Below, piece after piece: positions 1 to 7,600 of a DNA stretch of 12,500 bases; the first letter of the stretch is position 1, and the number at the start of each line of letters is the position of its first letter. A model generated the notes under the pieces. That model was not told the origin of the DNA. It saw nothing but the letters and a program-made list of their open reading frames with translations, and did no database searches. Origin of the DNA: Chrysomallon squamiferum (lineage: Eukaryota > Mollusca > Gastropoda > Neomphalida > Peltospiridae); the NCBI GenBank assembly GCA_012295275.1, contig CM022665.1, forward strand, positions 21,170,650 through 21,183,149, written 5' to 3'. The translations under genes were made by a program, and so were the position numbers.

Positions 1-600
1 AATACAAAATAACGGGTACAGCGTTACAGAAAAGGTTTCTTGGAGTTTTTATTACTTTTATTTATTTATTTTTCTTAATTCAGACATATAGAAAACATTT
101 ATTATTGAAGGTTATTATCTTTTTTTTTTTTTTGTGTTGTTTTTTCAAAGACATAAAAGTACATCCCATCGTTTATGATAACCTGTTTGGAACGGGACAA
201 AAATGACAGGTTATTTATTATTTATAATCGTTAGGGTTTCTCAACTGAATAAAAAGAAGAAAGATACTGAGAGAAAATAAGTAAATCAGTAAATCAATAA
301 ATAAAATAAAATAAAATAAAATATCTGTTTAGTATTTAACTTAAACTAAAACGTAATTTGTAACTATGTCGCCCTTCTTTAATAATTTTTTTATTTCTGT
401 TTGATGTTCATCAACTACTGTTGTTTTTCTCCCTTCAAATTTTTAATTTTTTCTAATTATTGTTGTTGTTGTTGTTGTTACTATTTATTTATTTATTTAT
501 TTTAAATGATGTTTCACGTTATCCACAATGTATACCGCATACCGCATCACCCATATCTCGACCGAGTGACATCAGTGAATTGCCACTCTCTTTTATTTAA
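1..600. other. AT-rich non-coding DNA with short microsatellites
   Basis: No gene is recognisable. The stretch holds a 14-base T run (120-133), an (AAAAT)n tract (about 298-322), a (TGT)6 tract (461-479) and a (TTTA)5 tract (483-503). The end is slightly less AT-rich and carries a small ATACCGC duplication near 533-547. Reading frames here are short and have no coding character. Confidence 0.8.
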
Positions 601-612
601 AAGTATTTTCCT

Positions 613-760
613 TATTATTATTATTGTTATTACTGTTATTGTTATTGTTGTTATTATTATTACTATTTCTATTACTGTTATTATTATTCCTGTTACTGTT
701 ATTATTATCATTACTACTACTACTACTTCTATTATTATTAATATTATTATTATATTTATT
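613..760. repeat. Interrupted trinucleotide block (TTA/TTG/CTA)n
   Basis: About 150 bases are built almost entirely from TTA, TTG, CTA, CTG and TCT triplets in one register. They translate as runs of Leu, Ile or Asn depending on frame, which explains the open frames on both strands. The period of three comes from an impure trinucleotide microsatellite, not a codon signal: there is no complex sequence, no splice context and no conserved domain. Confidence 0.85.
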
Positions 761-779
761 TTTGTATTTTTTGTATATT

Positions 780-1110
780 TTTTTCCCATACTGTAATTTT
801 TTCAAATTACCCTACGAAGTACCATTCAATATGGATTTCATCTCTAAACTACTGTTTCTATAATTTATAGCCATGGCAACGGTATGAAATGTATCATTAC
901 TAAAGCATTCATGATAACTTTTTTCATTAGCGTTTTTGTCGATATTGAACCATGATTATATTATTCACATGGCTGTAGCAGAATTTGATACATTTACAGG
1001 GAAACTGAACTCTTTAGGATAATATAATAATATATTCTTCACATATTTGTATGTTGTATAAAAATGACATCTCTATATCTGTGTATCTGTGAAGCTGCAT
1101 CTTTGTGTGT
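780..1110. other. Complex AT-rich DNA without a gene
   Basis: This is unique-looking, moderately AT-rich sequence between two microsatellite blocks. Apart from the palindromic X-box-like motif at 867-880 I see no recognisable element and no exon supported by splice sites and coding sequence. Confidence 0.6.
867..880. promoter_or_regulatory. RFX X-box-like palindrome
   Basis: The sequence ATAGCCATGGCAAC fits the imperfect-palindrome X-box bound by RFX factors (GTNRCC, two bases, RGYAAC), with an A instead of G at the first position. The right half (GGCAAC) and the CCATGG centre are exact. In animals X-boxes often mark genes for cilia. It stands in AT-rich surroundings where a GC-rich palindrome of this length is unexpected. 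Binding is an inference from the motif alone. Confidence 0.4.
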
Positions 1111-1117
1111 CTTGGAT

Positions 1118-1148
<31 letters not shown>

Positions 1149-1202
1149 TTATTATTAAAACATTTTCGCAGAAAAATAAAATAAAATAATAATAATAATA
1201 AT
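1118..1202. repeat. Compound microsatellite (CTT)n-(ATT)n ... (AAT)n
   Basis: A (CTT)9-10 tract at about 1118-1147 passes into (ATT)n to 1156. After about 30 bases it is followed by an AAAAT/AAT tract ending at 1202. The ATT and AAT runs are complementary and could pair as a weak hairpin. Confidence 0.9.
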
Positions 1203-1490
1203 CACATTACTTTTGTGATTTGTATATGATTACATTTCAGATTTAGTAATTATAATATGCTGAGTACATAATAAATCTTAAGAGTTTATATTACCTACAT
1301 TCACTGTAAAAATAGAATTAAATCTGTTATTAACTACATAAAAAGACTGTATATGCAGATAGATATATCTACCTGACTTGTTTTAAATATAGGACAACTG
1401 ACAAATGAAGTATCTGCATTATTACACTATTATCTAATCAACAAGCCATAATCATAAACACACACAGACACGCACACCCAGTGGTATGTA
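1203..1490. other. AT-rich DNA without a gene
   Basis: Complex AT-rich sequence. It ends in a short imperfect CA-rich stretch (about 1456-1480). I see no motif, exon or repeat worth naming. Confidence 0.6.
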
Positions 1491-1766
1491 CTTTTTTTTA
1501 ACTTTGGTCCTAAGGGCGAGAGCCGAATACCGCTAAAGAAACAGATAAAAAGTGTCATTAAAATGAAATATTTTGATTTCTGACCCGTCACCGTGACACT
1601 TTTGCGACAACAGAACAGCGGGGCACGATTTTGTGTGAATTCGGCCTCGCTTTGAAGTGACATCCGGCTCATGCATTCCCGACTCTAAACTGGAACAGCA
1701 TTAGAAACGAAAACCAATTTATTGCTTATTGCGGGACTGTGAATGCGGATACCATATCGAAACAAA

Positions 1767-1776
1767 CAAGATGGCC
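1767..1776 (+). promoter_or_regulatory. YY1-like site
   Basis: CAAGATGGCC matches the YY1 core (AAGATGGCGGC) except near its 3' end. YY1 sites of this type often lie close to transcription starts in animals. It is supported only by the motif and its position in a CpG-richer block. Confidence 0.3.
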
Positions 1777-1897
1777 GGTCCGGACTCCCGCATGCGTTAG
1801 TAGATATTAATAGTTCGTTGTCAATGACGGTGCTGCGAAAGAAGCTAATGTTCTGACATGGGTGTCCATTAGAGTTGCGGGCCATTAGTTACGGTCG

Positions 1898-1913
1898 CCG
1901 TCTGGTGGCGCTG
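1898..1913 (+). promoter_or_regulatory. CTCF-like insulator motif
   Basis: CCGTCTGGTGGCGCTG matches 13 of 16 positions of the bilaterian CTCF core (CCASYAGRKGGCRSYR). All ten of the last positions (GRKGGCRSYR) agree; the mismatches are at the third, fourth and sixth positions. CTCF zinc fingers and their core site are conserved across bilaterians. It would suit a boundary element next to the CpG-richer island, but occupancy is not shown by sequence. Confidence 0.35.
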
Positions 1914-2024
1914 CGTCCACCATATTAATGTGAAAATTAATGGGACTTGACGTAAGAACATTGACCACATGATGAAGTTGTAGAGAGAATAATAAACGGC
2001 GGTTTTAGAGCTGTCAGCAGGAAA

Positions 2025-2105
2025 GTCGTTAAACGAAATCATTGGTTTGTTGTCGTCAGACGATGTGGTCATTAAAACGAATCATTGGTTTTGTGTCGTC
2101 GTTGC
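2025..2105. repeat. Two-copy direct repeat, each with an inverted CCAAT box
   Basis: Copy one (2025-2062) and copy two (2068-2105) share the order GTC, TTAAAACGAA, TCATTGGTTT, TGTCGTC with few differences, at a period of 43 bases. Each includes ATTGG (2041-2045 and 2084-2088), the reverse of a CCAAT box, so the two boxes sit about four helical turns apart. Paired CCAAT boxes on one face are typical of NF-Y-driven promoters, here oriented to the minus strand. The duplication is visible directly; the function is inferred. Confidence 0.6.
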
Positions 2106-2310
2106 TAAAACTAAGTCTGGACCATGCTTGAATTTTAAAATACCTGTCAGTTGACTTCAGGCACAAGGCCACAACATATTTTTATATAGTTTATATGAAT
2201 CCGAATAAAACTGAAGTGTTTTTTTATTCATAAATTAGACATTAGCTAAACACTACAGTTTATCAGCTCATAACTTTTAGGATATTTCAAATTTCAGCTG
2301 GTATACAAGG

Positions 2311-2330
2311 TTTTTTTTTTTTTTTTTTTT
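2311..2330. repeat. Poly-T run (20)
   Basis: Uninterrupted run of 20 T. No polyadenylation signal on the opposite strand and no target-site duplication were seen, so a retrocopy tail is not supported. Confidence 0.95.
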
Positions 2331-2369
2331 AATAACGTTAAATATCTACATAAATTAAACAAACACATA

Positions 2370-2950
2370 AATAATGACACTTATATTTTACAAAGACTAA
2401 CATATTTGAAACAGATCAATATACTGTCGAGAGAAAACATTTACAATATTCAACACCTATGAAAGAAAGAAAAAATTAATATTGATATGTCTTTTGAAAA
2501 AGTTATTTTTCATGTTGCACACATACTGACAGAAAATGTTTACAATATTTTAAAAATCAAATAATAAGTACATGTATTTGAAATAAATCGATATATGTGA
2601 GACAGGTGAGAAAGAAGGGGAAAGAAATAAACATATTGTTCAGACGACAACAGAAAATATTTACAATATTTTAAAAGAAAAAGAAATACATGGGTTTGAC
2701 ATAGATCAATATGTGTTAGAGGTGAGAAAGTAAGGAGAGAAAAAAGGAAATATTGTTATGTCTTTGAAAAATTCATTTTTCATACTGCACGACGACAGAA
2801 AATATTTACAATATTTAAAAAGTTAAATAATTAACGTCTTTAAAACCATGATAGACAAGGAAGAAAGAAGAAATATTGCTGATGTCTTTTAAAGATAAAA
2901 AAAAAAATCATTTTTCATATTGCATGCATAATGACGATAACAGAAAACAG
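2370..2950. repeat. Degenerate tandem array, unit about 145 bp
   Basis: The module AGAAAATRTTTACAATATTT recurs at about 2431, 2529, 2650 and 2795, and a truncated copy starts at 2940. Spacings are 98, 121, 145 and 145 bases. Between cores the units share, in order, a (TT)TGAAAYAGATCAATAT segment, a GTGAGAAAG purine block, an AATATTG segment, a TGTCTTTTGAAA segment and TTCATTTTTCATRYTGCA. The second unit lacks the last two, which explains its 121-base length. This is an old, diverged satellite-like array rather than a microsatellite. The frame opening at 2931 is not a gene. Confidence 0.75.
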
Positions 2951-3059
2951 GTGTAAAAAAAATATGTATATACCGAATAGGACTAAAGTGTTTCTGTGTC
3001 TGTCAGTTTTAGCTGTTAGTTTGAGACATCACGAAACGTCTTCACAAAAAGAAATAATA

Positions 3060-3289
3060 ATTTTGCCTACAGACAAACATTTCTTTTCTTCTTCTTCTTC
3101 TGCTTGCTTGACCAAATTGAATTATAAATGATCTTTTAAAGAGAAAATCAACAGTGCAGTCGTGTTTAATTGAAAAAAAAAAATCATTATATGAAGATAT
3201 TCATCGAAAAGACTGTCATTCTTGTTGTTCCAGTCACTTCGTTTTTCTTCTACTTATATTCTTGTTCTCTTTTGATATTTTCGTTTTGT

Positions 3290-3291
<2 letters not shown>
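3060..3291. other. Pyrimidine-rich flank of the CT microsatellite
   Basis: Contains a short (TTC)n near 3085-3101 and increasingly T/C-rich DNA running into the CT tract. No gene is seen. Open frames through here extend only because the CT repeat translates as Ser-Leu. Confidence 0.7.

Positions 3292-3379
<88 letters not shown>
3292..3379. repeat. Pure (CT)44 microsatellite
   Basis: Eighty-eight uninterrupted bases of CT. A homopurine-homopyrimidine mirror repeat of this length can adopt a triplex (H-DNA) form, and GAGA-type factors can bind the complementary GA strand. Its purity implies recent expansion and probable length polymorphism. Confidence 0.98.
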
Positions 3380-3382
<3 letters not shown>

Positions 3383-3589
3383 GTTGCTATTGTTAACGGA
3401 CTTTTTTGTTGAAGTTCTATTTTTATTTCTTCTTTTTTATTCTTTGCTATTGTCTAAAATGAATTAATTAATAAATGAATGTATATCCGAACTAACGGTT
3501 ATTACGTTTTTTATAACGATGATAGCTGAATCCTGCAATACTGAGTTATATTAGCATGCATTCTTCTGTACCTCCGTCAAGATTATTTA

Positions 3590-3960
3590 CAAGCGTCACA
3601 ATTTCACAGGTTTTGGTATCCCAGCGATAGAGCATGGGTTAGAATGCGAAAACGATCAACAGAACTATCTCATTATATGGTAGGCGATCTCTCTCATATA
3701 AACTACTGCAAATTCTTTTTCATATATAATATTTTAATTTTATTTAATTTTATTTTTTTTGTCAAACTGGCTAAGGCTACACCGCCATTTTCCAACCTCT
3801 TTCTCTTCTCGGCGCGTTCCACAAGCAGACGACTTTTGCATCCGTTATAACCCGCGAAACGTGAACAAACATTAGCCAGGAGGTGAAGGTCACTGCAAGA
3901 ATTCTACGAATGACGTTTTATTTTTAACGCTTGTCGCTGTGTAAACTTTTGTCTTTAATC
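3590..3960. promoter_or_regulatory. GC-richer block with YY1-, E2F- and ERR-like motifs
   Basis: This is the second island of higher GC and CpG content. It holds CCGCCATTTT (3782-3791, a reverse-strand YY1-type core), GTTATAAC (3844-3851), CCCGCGAAA (3851-3859, E2F-like) and TGAAGGTCA (3884-3892, an exact TNAAGGTCA monomer site of the ERR/FTZ-F1 type). On the minus strand the order E2F-like, TATA-like, then YY1-like downstream would suit a promoter reading leftward, but no minus-strand exon can be recognised beyond it. Confidence 0.35.
3617..3638 (+). other. tRNA D-arm/A-box-like remnant
   Basis: TATCCCAGCGATAGAGCATGGG closely follows the D-arm and start of the anticodon arm of lysine-type tRNAs (pattern TAGCTCAG..GGTAGAGCATGGG) with one gap and few changes. 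No B box follows at the expected distance, so it is at best the broken head of a tRNA-derived SINE. Chance similarity is possible. Confidence 0.2.
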
Positions 3961-4131
3961 AATATACGTGACACACATTATGAAGTATTACCAGTCTCTC
4001 CGCTGTACTGGTTAAGTCACCAGCAGTAAGACACATAGGAACCTAGATCGCTTCCAGGCACCATAATAACTGGGAAAATTCAAGACTATCATACTCTTTC
4101 TCTCTTGCAAATACTGAATATTAATATTATT

Positions 4132-4240
4132 TTGTTGTTGTTGTTGTTGTTGTAGTTCTTTGTTTGTTTGTTTTTGTTTTGTTTTTTTCTATTACACAAA
4201 TGAGGTTAAATAAAAAAATAAAATAAAATAAAATAAAAAA
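4132..4240. repeat. (TTG)7, (TTTG)n and (AAAAT)n microsatellites
   Basis: (TTG)7 at about 4132-4153, TTTG-rich DNA at about 4159-4183, and an A-rich AAAAT tract at 4211-4240. The last ends 30 bases before the tRNA-like sequence. These are simple repeats without coding character. Confidence 0.9.
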
Positions 4241-4269
4241 AATTCTGCCGATAGTATCTAGTGCAAATT

Positions 4270-4345
4270 TCTTATTTGATTTCAATTGTTAGAACATTGT
4301 ATTCTTAAGCAGGGGTTGCTGGTTCAAATCATCTCGATGGAGGAT
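4270..4345 (+). other. Degenerate tRNA-like sequence (probable SINE head)
   Basis: An exact 10 of 11 match to the RNA polymerase III B box (GGTTCAAATC, 4321-4330) is preceded by an A-box-like stretch (about 4276-4295, TTTCAATTGTTAGAACAT). Between them TTCTTAA (4302-4308) sits where a lysine CTT anticodon loop would be. Spacing between boxes is that of a type I tRNA. The anticodon and T stems do not pair, so this is not a working tRNA. The likeliest reading is the head of an old tRNA-derived SINE whose body runs rightward from 4345 for an unknown length. Confidence 0.4.
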
Positions 4346-4980
4346 GAGTAGATAAACCTGGTCGTGTCTTAACTTTCTTACAAAACAAACGAAGACATTA
4401 TGATCCAGTACTCGGGGATTTAGTTTGAACTGGACATTCTATGTGCAGAAATGTAATGTGAAATTATGGTGTAATATGCTGCTACTGATAGAAACTGGAT
4501 TCCTGATTTTATTCCAAACTTCTTAATAAACTGTTTAATTTATGCCAACACAACTCTGGATTATTTAACTTTTGCGCTGTTTACAAAACACTTTAATTGC
4601 AGCCATTTGGAAATATTGGTGGGAAAGATACGAATGTTATTTATTGAGGTATTTTGGTATTTATATACTGGTCTGTTTGTTTGCTTGTTTGTTTGTTCAT
4701 TATTTCATTTTATTTTATTTATTTATTATTGATTAAAATGACGATTTATTTTCAGTTCATTGGCATAACTTGGGTTTTCACTTCATGAAAATTAATTTAA
4801 TATTAAAACTAAGAATTTATACTAAAAATAAAAATGTATACTGTAGCTTTCTATTTCAAATCTTCATGTCATCAATCATTAAATATTTTTAATTTGTATC
4901 ATTTCAAGGAAGGTAAACAGACAAAAAAGATACATTATCAATGAACTCAAGTATAATTTATATTACACTGTACAGTCTGC
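4346..4980. other. AT-rich DNA without a gene
   Basis: The first 80 bases may be SINE body. The rest is complex AT-rich DNA with a TTTG/CTTG tract (about 4671-4697) and an ATTTT tract (about 4704-4728). No exon, promoter or structured element was recognised. Confidence 0.6.
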
Positions 4981-5029
4981 CTGCCCAGTAGTCGTGTTTA
5001 AATTACAAGAGTGGTTAATCTAGGCGACA

Positions 5030-5420
5030 CAGCGGTCTTCAGTGTACGATTATGTTAAATGATCTTTATCAAGTTCAGTAGTTCAAACACTGACAGATCT
5101 AAGCTGTCCGTAATGAGGGGTTTACTGGTCCGCGTCTCAAACTCGGTTAACGCGATGAATGGTAGATGACGGTTGATCGCGGACTTCTGATCCTCGTTCA
5201 ATCGACTGTGTATTCTTTTAATTCCGTTTCTGAACGGCTTCGGTGTAAATAAACTTCAGTTCTGTTCTGGAATTACGAGAATGGCGTAACGCTTCATTGT
5301 TCAATGATAGTAGGGTATTTGCCTGGAAACCGGACTGGGGACGGAGGCCGGACTAGAGATTAGCATGCAAGACGGAACGTCTAGCCGGGAGTTGGTATCA
5401 GAATGTTTAGGTTGATCATA
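5030..5420. promoter_or_regulatory. Third GC-richer block with small inverted repeats
   Basis: CpG-richer complex sequence. It includes a hairpin CGCGAT/ATCGCG (5151-5156 and 5176-5181), an outer GTCCGCG/CGCGGAC pair (5128-5134 and 5178-5184), the palindrome TCATTGTTCAATGA (5294-5307), two CCGGACT copies (near 5330 and 5347) and an AGACG/CGTCT pair near 5370. A TCTCAAACTCGGTTAACGCG stretch (5135-5154) and CGTTCAATCGA (5195-5205) resemble tRNA A and B boxes at long-arm spacing. I could not identify an open frame or a known family, so regulatory DNA or a decayed repeat are both possible. Confidence 0.3.
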
Positions 5421-5790
5421 TCACAATCCACACGATAATTTACTACTCGCGAACAATTCACTTTAGATTAAGATAAGTCTTATCACTGGTAAGGGAATAT
5501 TAATGAGAAAACGAAACATGCCAAGTAATATAATTATTGTTAAAATGGTTAATGGAAAAAAACAAACAAAAAAACAATTTCTGTTTGGATAATCATTAAT
5601 TTTACTAGTGGTTATGTTGAGTATGTACAGCGAAGGTGCATTCATGCTTTCCTGGTTTCAAAATCCTTGGTTCCAAGATACATGCTTAGTTCGTTGGGCT
5701 GTGTTTCTAAGTATATATGTGTGTTAGAATGTTTAATGTTAATGTGAATGTTTAATGTAATTAAATAGTATATGCATATTTATAACTTTA
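5420..5790. other. AT-rich DNA with an 18-bp duplication
   Basis: No gene. A two-copy direct repeat of GAATGTTTAATGT plus flank lies at 5727-5763 with a 19-base period. TAAGATAAGTCTTATC near 5467-5482 is a short inverted repeat. Confidence 0.6.
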
Positions 5791-5800
5791 CCTGCTGCTA

Positions 5801-5824
5801 GAGAGAGAGAGAGAGAGAGAGAGA
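5801..5824. repeat. (GA)12 microsatellite
   Basis: Pure GA dinucleotide tract of 24 bases on the plus strand. Confidence 0.97.
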
Positions 5825-6092
5825 AGTTAACAATATAACATTTGTCCCTTGGATGTTTGCCACGTGCTATAAATCACTCTGTTACTGGAAAAACACTCCA
5901 GCTGATATTTACTGATGTATTTAATTGTTTACAATGTGAACAACAGAGTGATTGGAATTTACAACAATAAACAGAAAAATGTTGATATGTTTCAGTAAGA
6001 CAAATGACATGAACAGACCTGGAGAGTTCACGACTGCCAAACCCGACATCCAATCTCCTCCTCCACACCTCACTGCAATTAATTATCAGCAT

Positions 6093-6244
6093 CCACCCCG
6101 TACTGATTTCAGTACTGACCCCGCTCTGATATCCACACCCACTTCATATCCGTACCAGCCCCGTGTTTATATCTGTAAACTGTAAAACTGTACCCACCCT
6201 GGATTGATAACAGACCCGACCCCATGCTGATGTCGCCATCAGTA
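6093..6244 (+). repeat. Decayed minisatellite, unit about 22 bp
   Basis: Successive units begin CCNRCCCCG and end ATATCNGTA, with TGAT in the middle: 6093-6114, 6115-6136, 6137-6154 (shortened), 6155-6177, 6178-6192 (heavily decayed), 6193-6214 and 6215-6244 (with an insertion). The plus strand is C-rich. Older, less clear copies may extend left to about 6035. The array keeps a reading frame of 77 residues open across 5952-6185 with Pro/Tyr/Thr-rich content. I regard that as a by-product, not a protein. Confidence 0.65.
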
Positions 6245-6387
6245 AAGCATCCGTGTCGCTTGCAACACTGAAAAGCTGACAGTTAATCAACGGCTATCTT
6301 TCACAGTCTGTCCACTCTACCCTTGACCATAATATCACTGGTCACTCCTATAGGTATTTGTGTAAGATAAACTGCTTGCCAGGTGTT

Positions 6388-6470
6388 TTGTTCAGAACAA
6401 TGATAGCGTTTAGTTCATTCAATTACTGACTCCGTTTGTTCCAGATTTTATGAGGGACAAAGTCCTTTGT
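6388..6470. promoter_or_regulatory. Two inverted Sox/TCF-type site pairs
   Basis: TTGTTCAGAACAA (6388-6400) is a perfect six-base inverted repeat about one base, and its right arm continues as AACAATG, a Sox-type core. ACAAAGTCCTTTGT (6457-6470) is a perfect six-base inverted repeat with a two-base spacer, made of two opposed ACAAAG (Sox/TCF-type) sites. Opposed Sox sites with short spacers are the known binding form of SoxE dimers. The palindromes are plain in the sequence; the factor is inferred. Confidence 0.35.
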
Positions 6471-6489
6471 ATGGGATTCTCTATCCAGA

Positions 6490-6795
6490 CAAAATATTTG
6501 TCTCAGACCATTCAAGGTAATATAATTAATTTCAGTACAACAGACAGGTGATAATTAAGTTGTAAGTTATTTTAGTTTCAATATCAAGTCAGATTACTAA
6601 ATGGACTGTATATAATGTGATTTAGAAAAAGAAGATTTTCACTTTATCCGTCTGTTTGTCGATCCAAATACACGTGTTGAAAAGGTTAATTAACAGATGG
6701 TTTTTTTTAATAAATTATTTTTTTATTAGTGTTTCCCAGTAGTATCTGCTGAGATATATTTTATGTTCAGTTAATGATATGCGAAAAGGTAACTG
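6490..6795. other. AT-rich DNA without a gene
   Basis: Complex AT-rich sequence with a few short T runs. Nothing recognisable was seen. Confidence 0.6.
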
Positions 6796-7010
6796 GCATA
6801 GGTATAATTTGAATACGTTGTTGTAAAGGTATGATTTTAATTACTTATTTCAAAAATACCTGCACAGGAATATTTTTAATCAATTGTTGTTAATACTGGA
6901 CCGGTATGATTTTAATTATTTATTTTAATAATACCTGTATGTTAATTATATTGGACAGGTATGATTTTTAATTAGTCATTCTAATAATACACATACAGGT
7001 ATGGGTTTTT
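6796..7010. repeat. Short tandem array of palindromic units, about 38 bp
   Basis: GGTATRATTTT-type starts occur at 6801, 6828, 6867 (degenerate, GGAATATTTTT), 6903, 6958 and 6998, spaced 27, 39, 36, 55 and 40 bases. The units share TTTTAATTANTTATT and several end in AATAATACCTG, which is the reverse complement of the CAGGTAT start. Each unit can therefore fold on itself and pair with its neighbours in either orientation. Sequence similarity is strongest between units starting 6828 and 6903. Confidence 0.6.
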
Positions 7011-7218
7011 TTATTTTTATTTATTAGACTTTATCAGTCTATGGTTTTATTCAGGAATTATTATTTTAAATAACGTGTTACTCTTCAATAAATATGGCGG
7101 AATTTTAAACATAATCGTGTCACGCCTCATCAGACACAGAGAAACTGCGTGTTAAAGTTAGACTGGTTTACTTTAATAGTATTTACATTGTGTGTGTTTG
7201 TCTTCAACTGTAATAATT

Positions 7219-7232
7219 GTTGCCATGGTGAC
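7219..7232. promoter_or_regulatory. RFX X-box-like palindrome
   Basis: GTTGCCATGGTGAC matches 12 of 14 positions of the symmetric X-box GTTGCCATGGCAAC, with the left half exact. It shares the CCATGG centre with the motif at 867-880 but has the better half on the other side. Confidence 0.4.
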
Positions 7233-7259
7233 AGGATGATTACATAAACTGTCTTGTTA

Positions 7260-7600
7260 ATCCTGGTTTACTGGAACTGAATTGAAAATATTAATATAAT
7301 TCTATATTAAATAAAATATACATGCCCTTTCATATTTTATCTACTTATATATCAGCAATCCAACACTGAAACAGATATTCATGCATGCAAATTTTGTCTT
7401 TCCATAATTAATACAATATAATATAATATAATACTATGTATTGTAATGTAACATAAGACATTGTAATAGAGTAGTTTGGTAACTGTAAATATAATAAAAG
7501 CATAACAATAACATTTGACTTTGAATTAATTTTATTTCCGAATCCCTGACTCATTATTAAATTAATTACCTAATTGCTCTTCACTCTGCGATCTTTTACA
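7260..7600. other. AT-rich DNA with a TATAA pentamer tract
   Basis: No gene. A (TATAA)n tract lies at about 7413-7433. The rest is complex AT-rich sequence. Confidence 0.65.

Larger units (their letters stand above)
1490..2160. promoter_or_regulatory. GC/CpG-richer island, candidate regulatory element
   Basis: Base composition changes sharply here: CpG dinucleotides are frequent and homopolymers are absent, in contrast to both flanks. Reading frames of 66-80 residues exist on the minus strand but resemble no known protein, overlap each other and lack a credible splice context. I therefore read the block as regulatory rather than coding. It carries a YY1-like site (1767-1776), a CTCF-like site (1898-1913), two ATTAATG homeodomain-type cores near 1922-1942 and a duplicated CCAAT-box segment (2025-2105). 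An unrecognised exon of a minus-strand gene cannot be excluded. Confidence 0.4.

Noticed and set aside
506-863. Open reading frames of 70-96 residues on both strands
   Set aside because: They are Ile-, Leu- or Asn-rich translations of an impure TTA/TTG trinucleotide repeat, overlap one another on opposite strands and contain no complex sequence.
1430-2072. Three minus-strand open frames of 66-80 residues in the CpG-richer island
   Set aside because: They overlap partly, lie in different frames, lack recognisable domains, and have no splice sites joining them.
3154-3412. Two overlapping plus-strand frames with signal-peptide-like hydrophobic stretches
   Set aside because: The hydrophobic part is the T-rich flank and the rest is Ser-Leu from the (CT)44 tract, open in more than one frame.
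3998-4065. Possible second tRNA-derived SINE head (CCGCTGTACTGGTTAAG and a CTAGATCGCTTCC stretch)
   Set aside because: Box matches require gaps and the B box does not fit its consensus, so chance is as likely.
5952-6185. 77-residue Pro/Thr/Tyr-rich frame
   Set aside because: Its second half is the 22-bp minisatellite, whose units contain shortened and inserted copies that shift frame, so the frame is not kept by selection.
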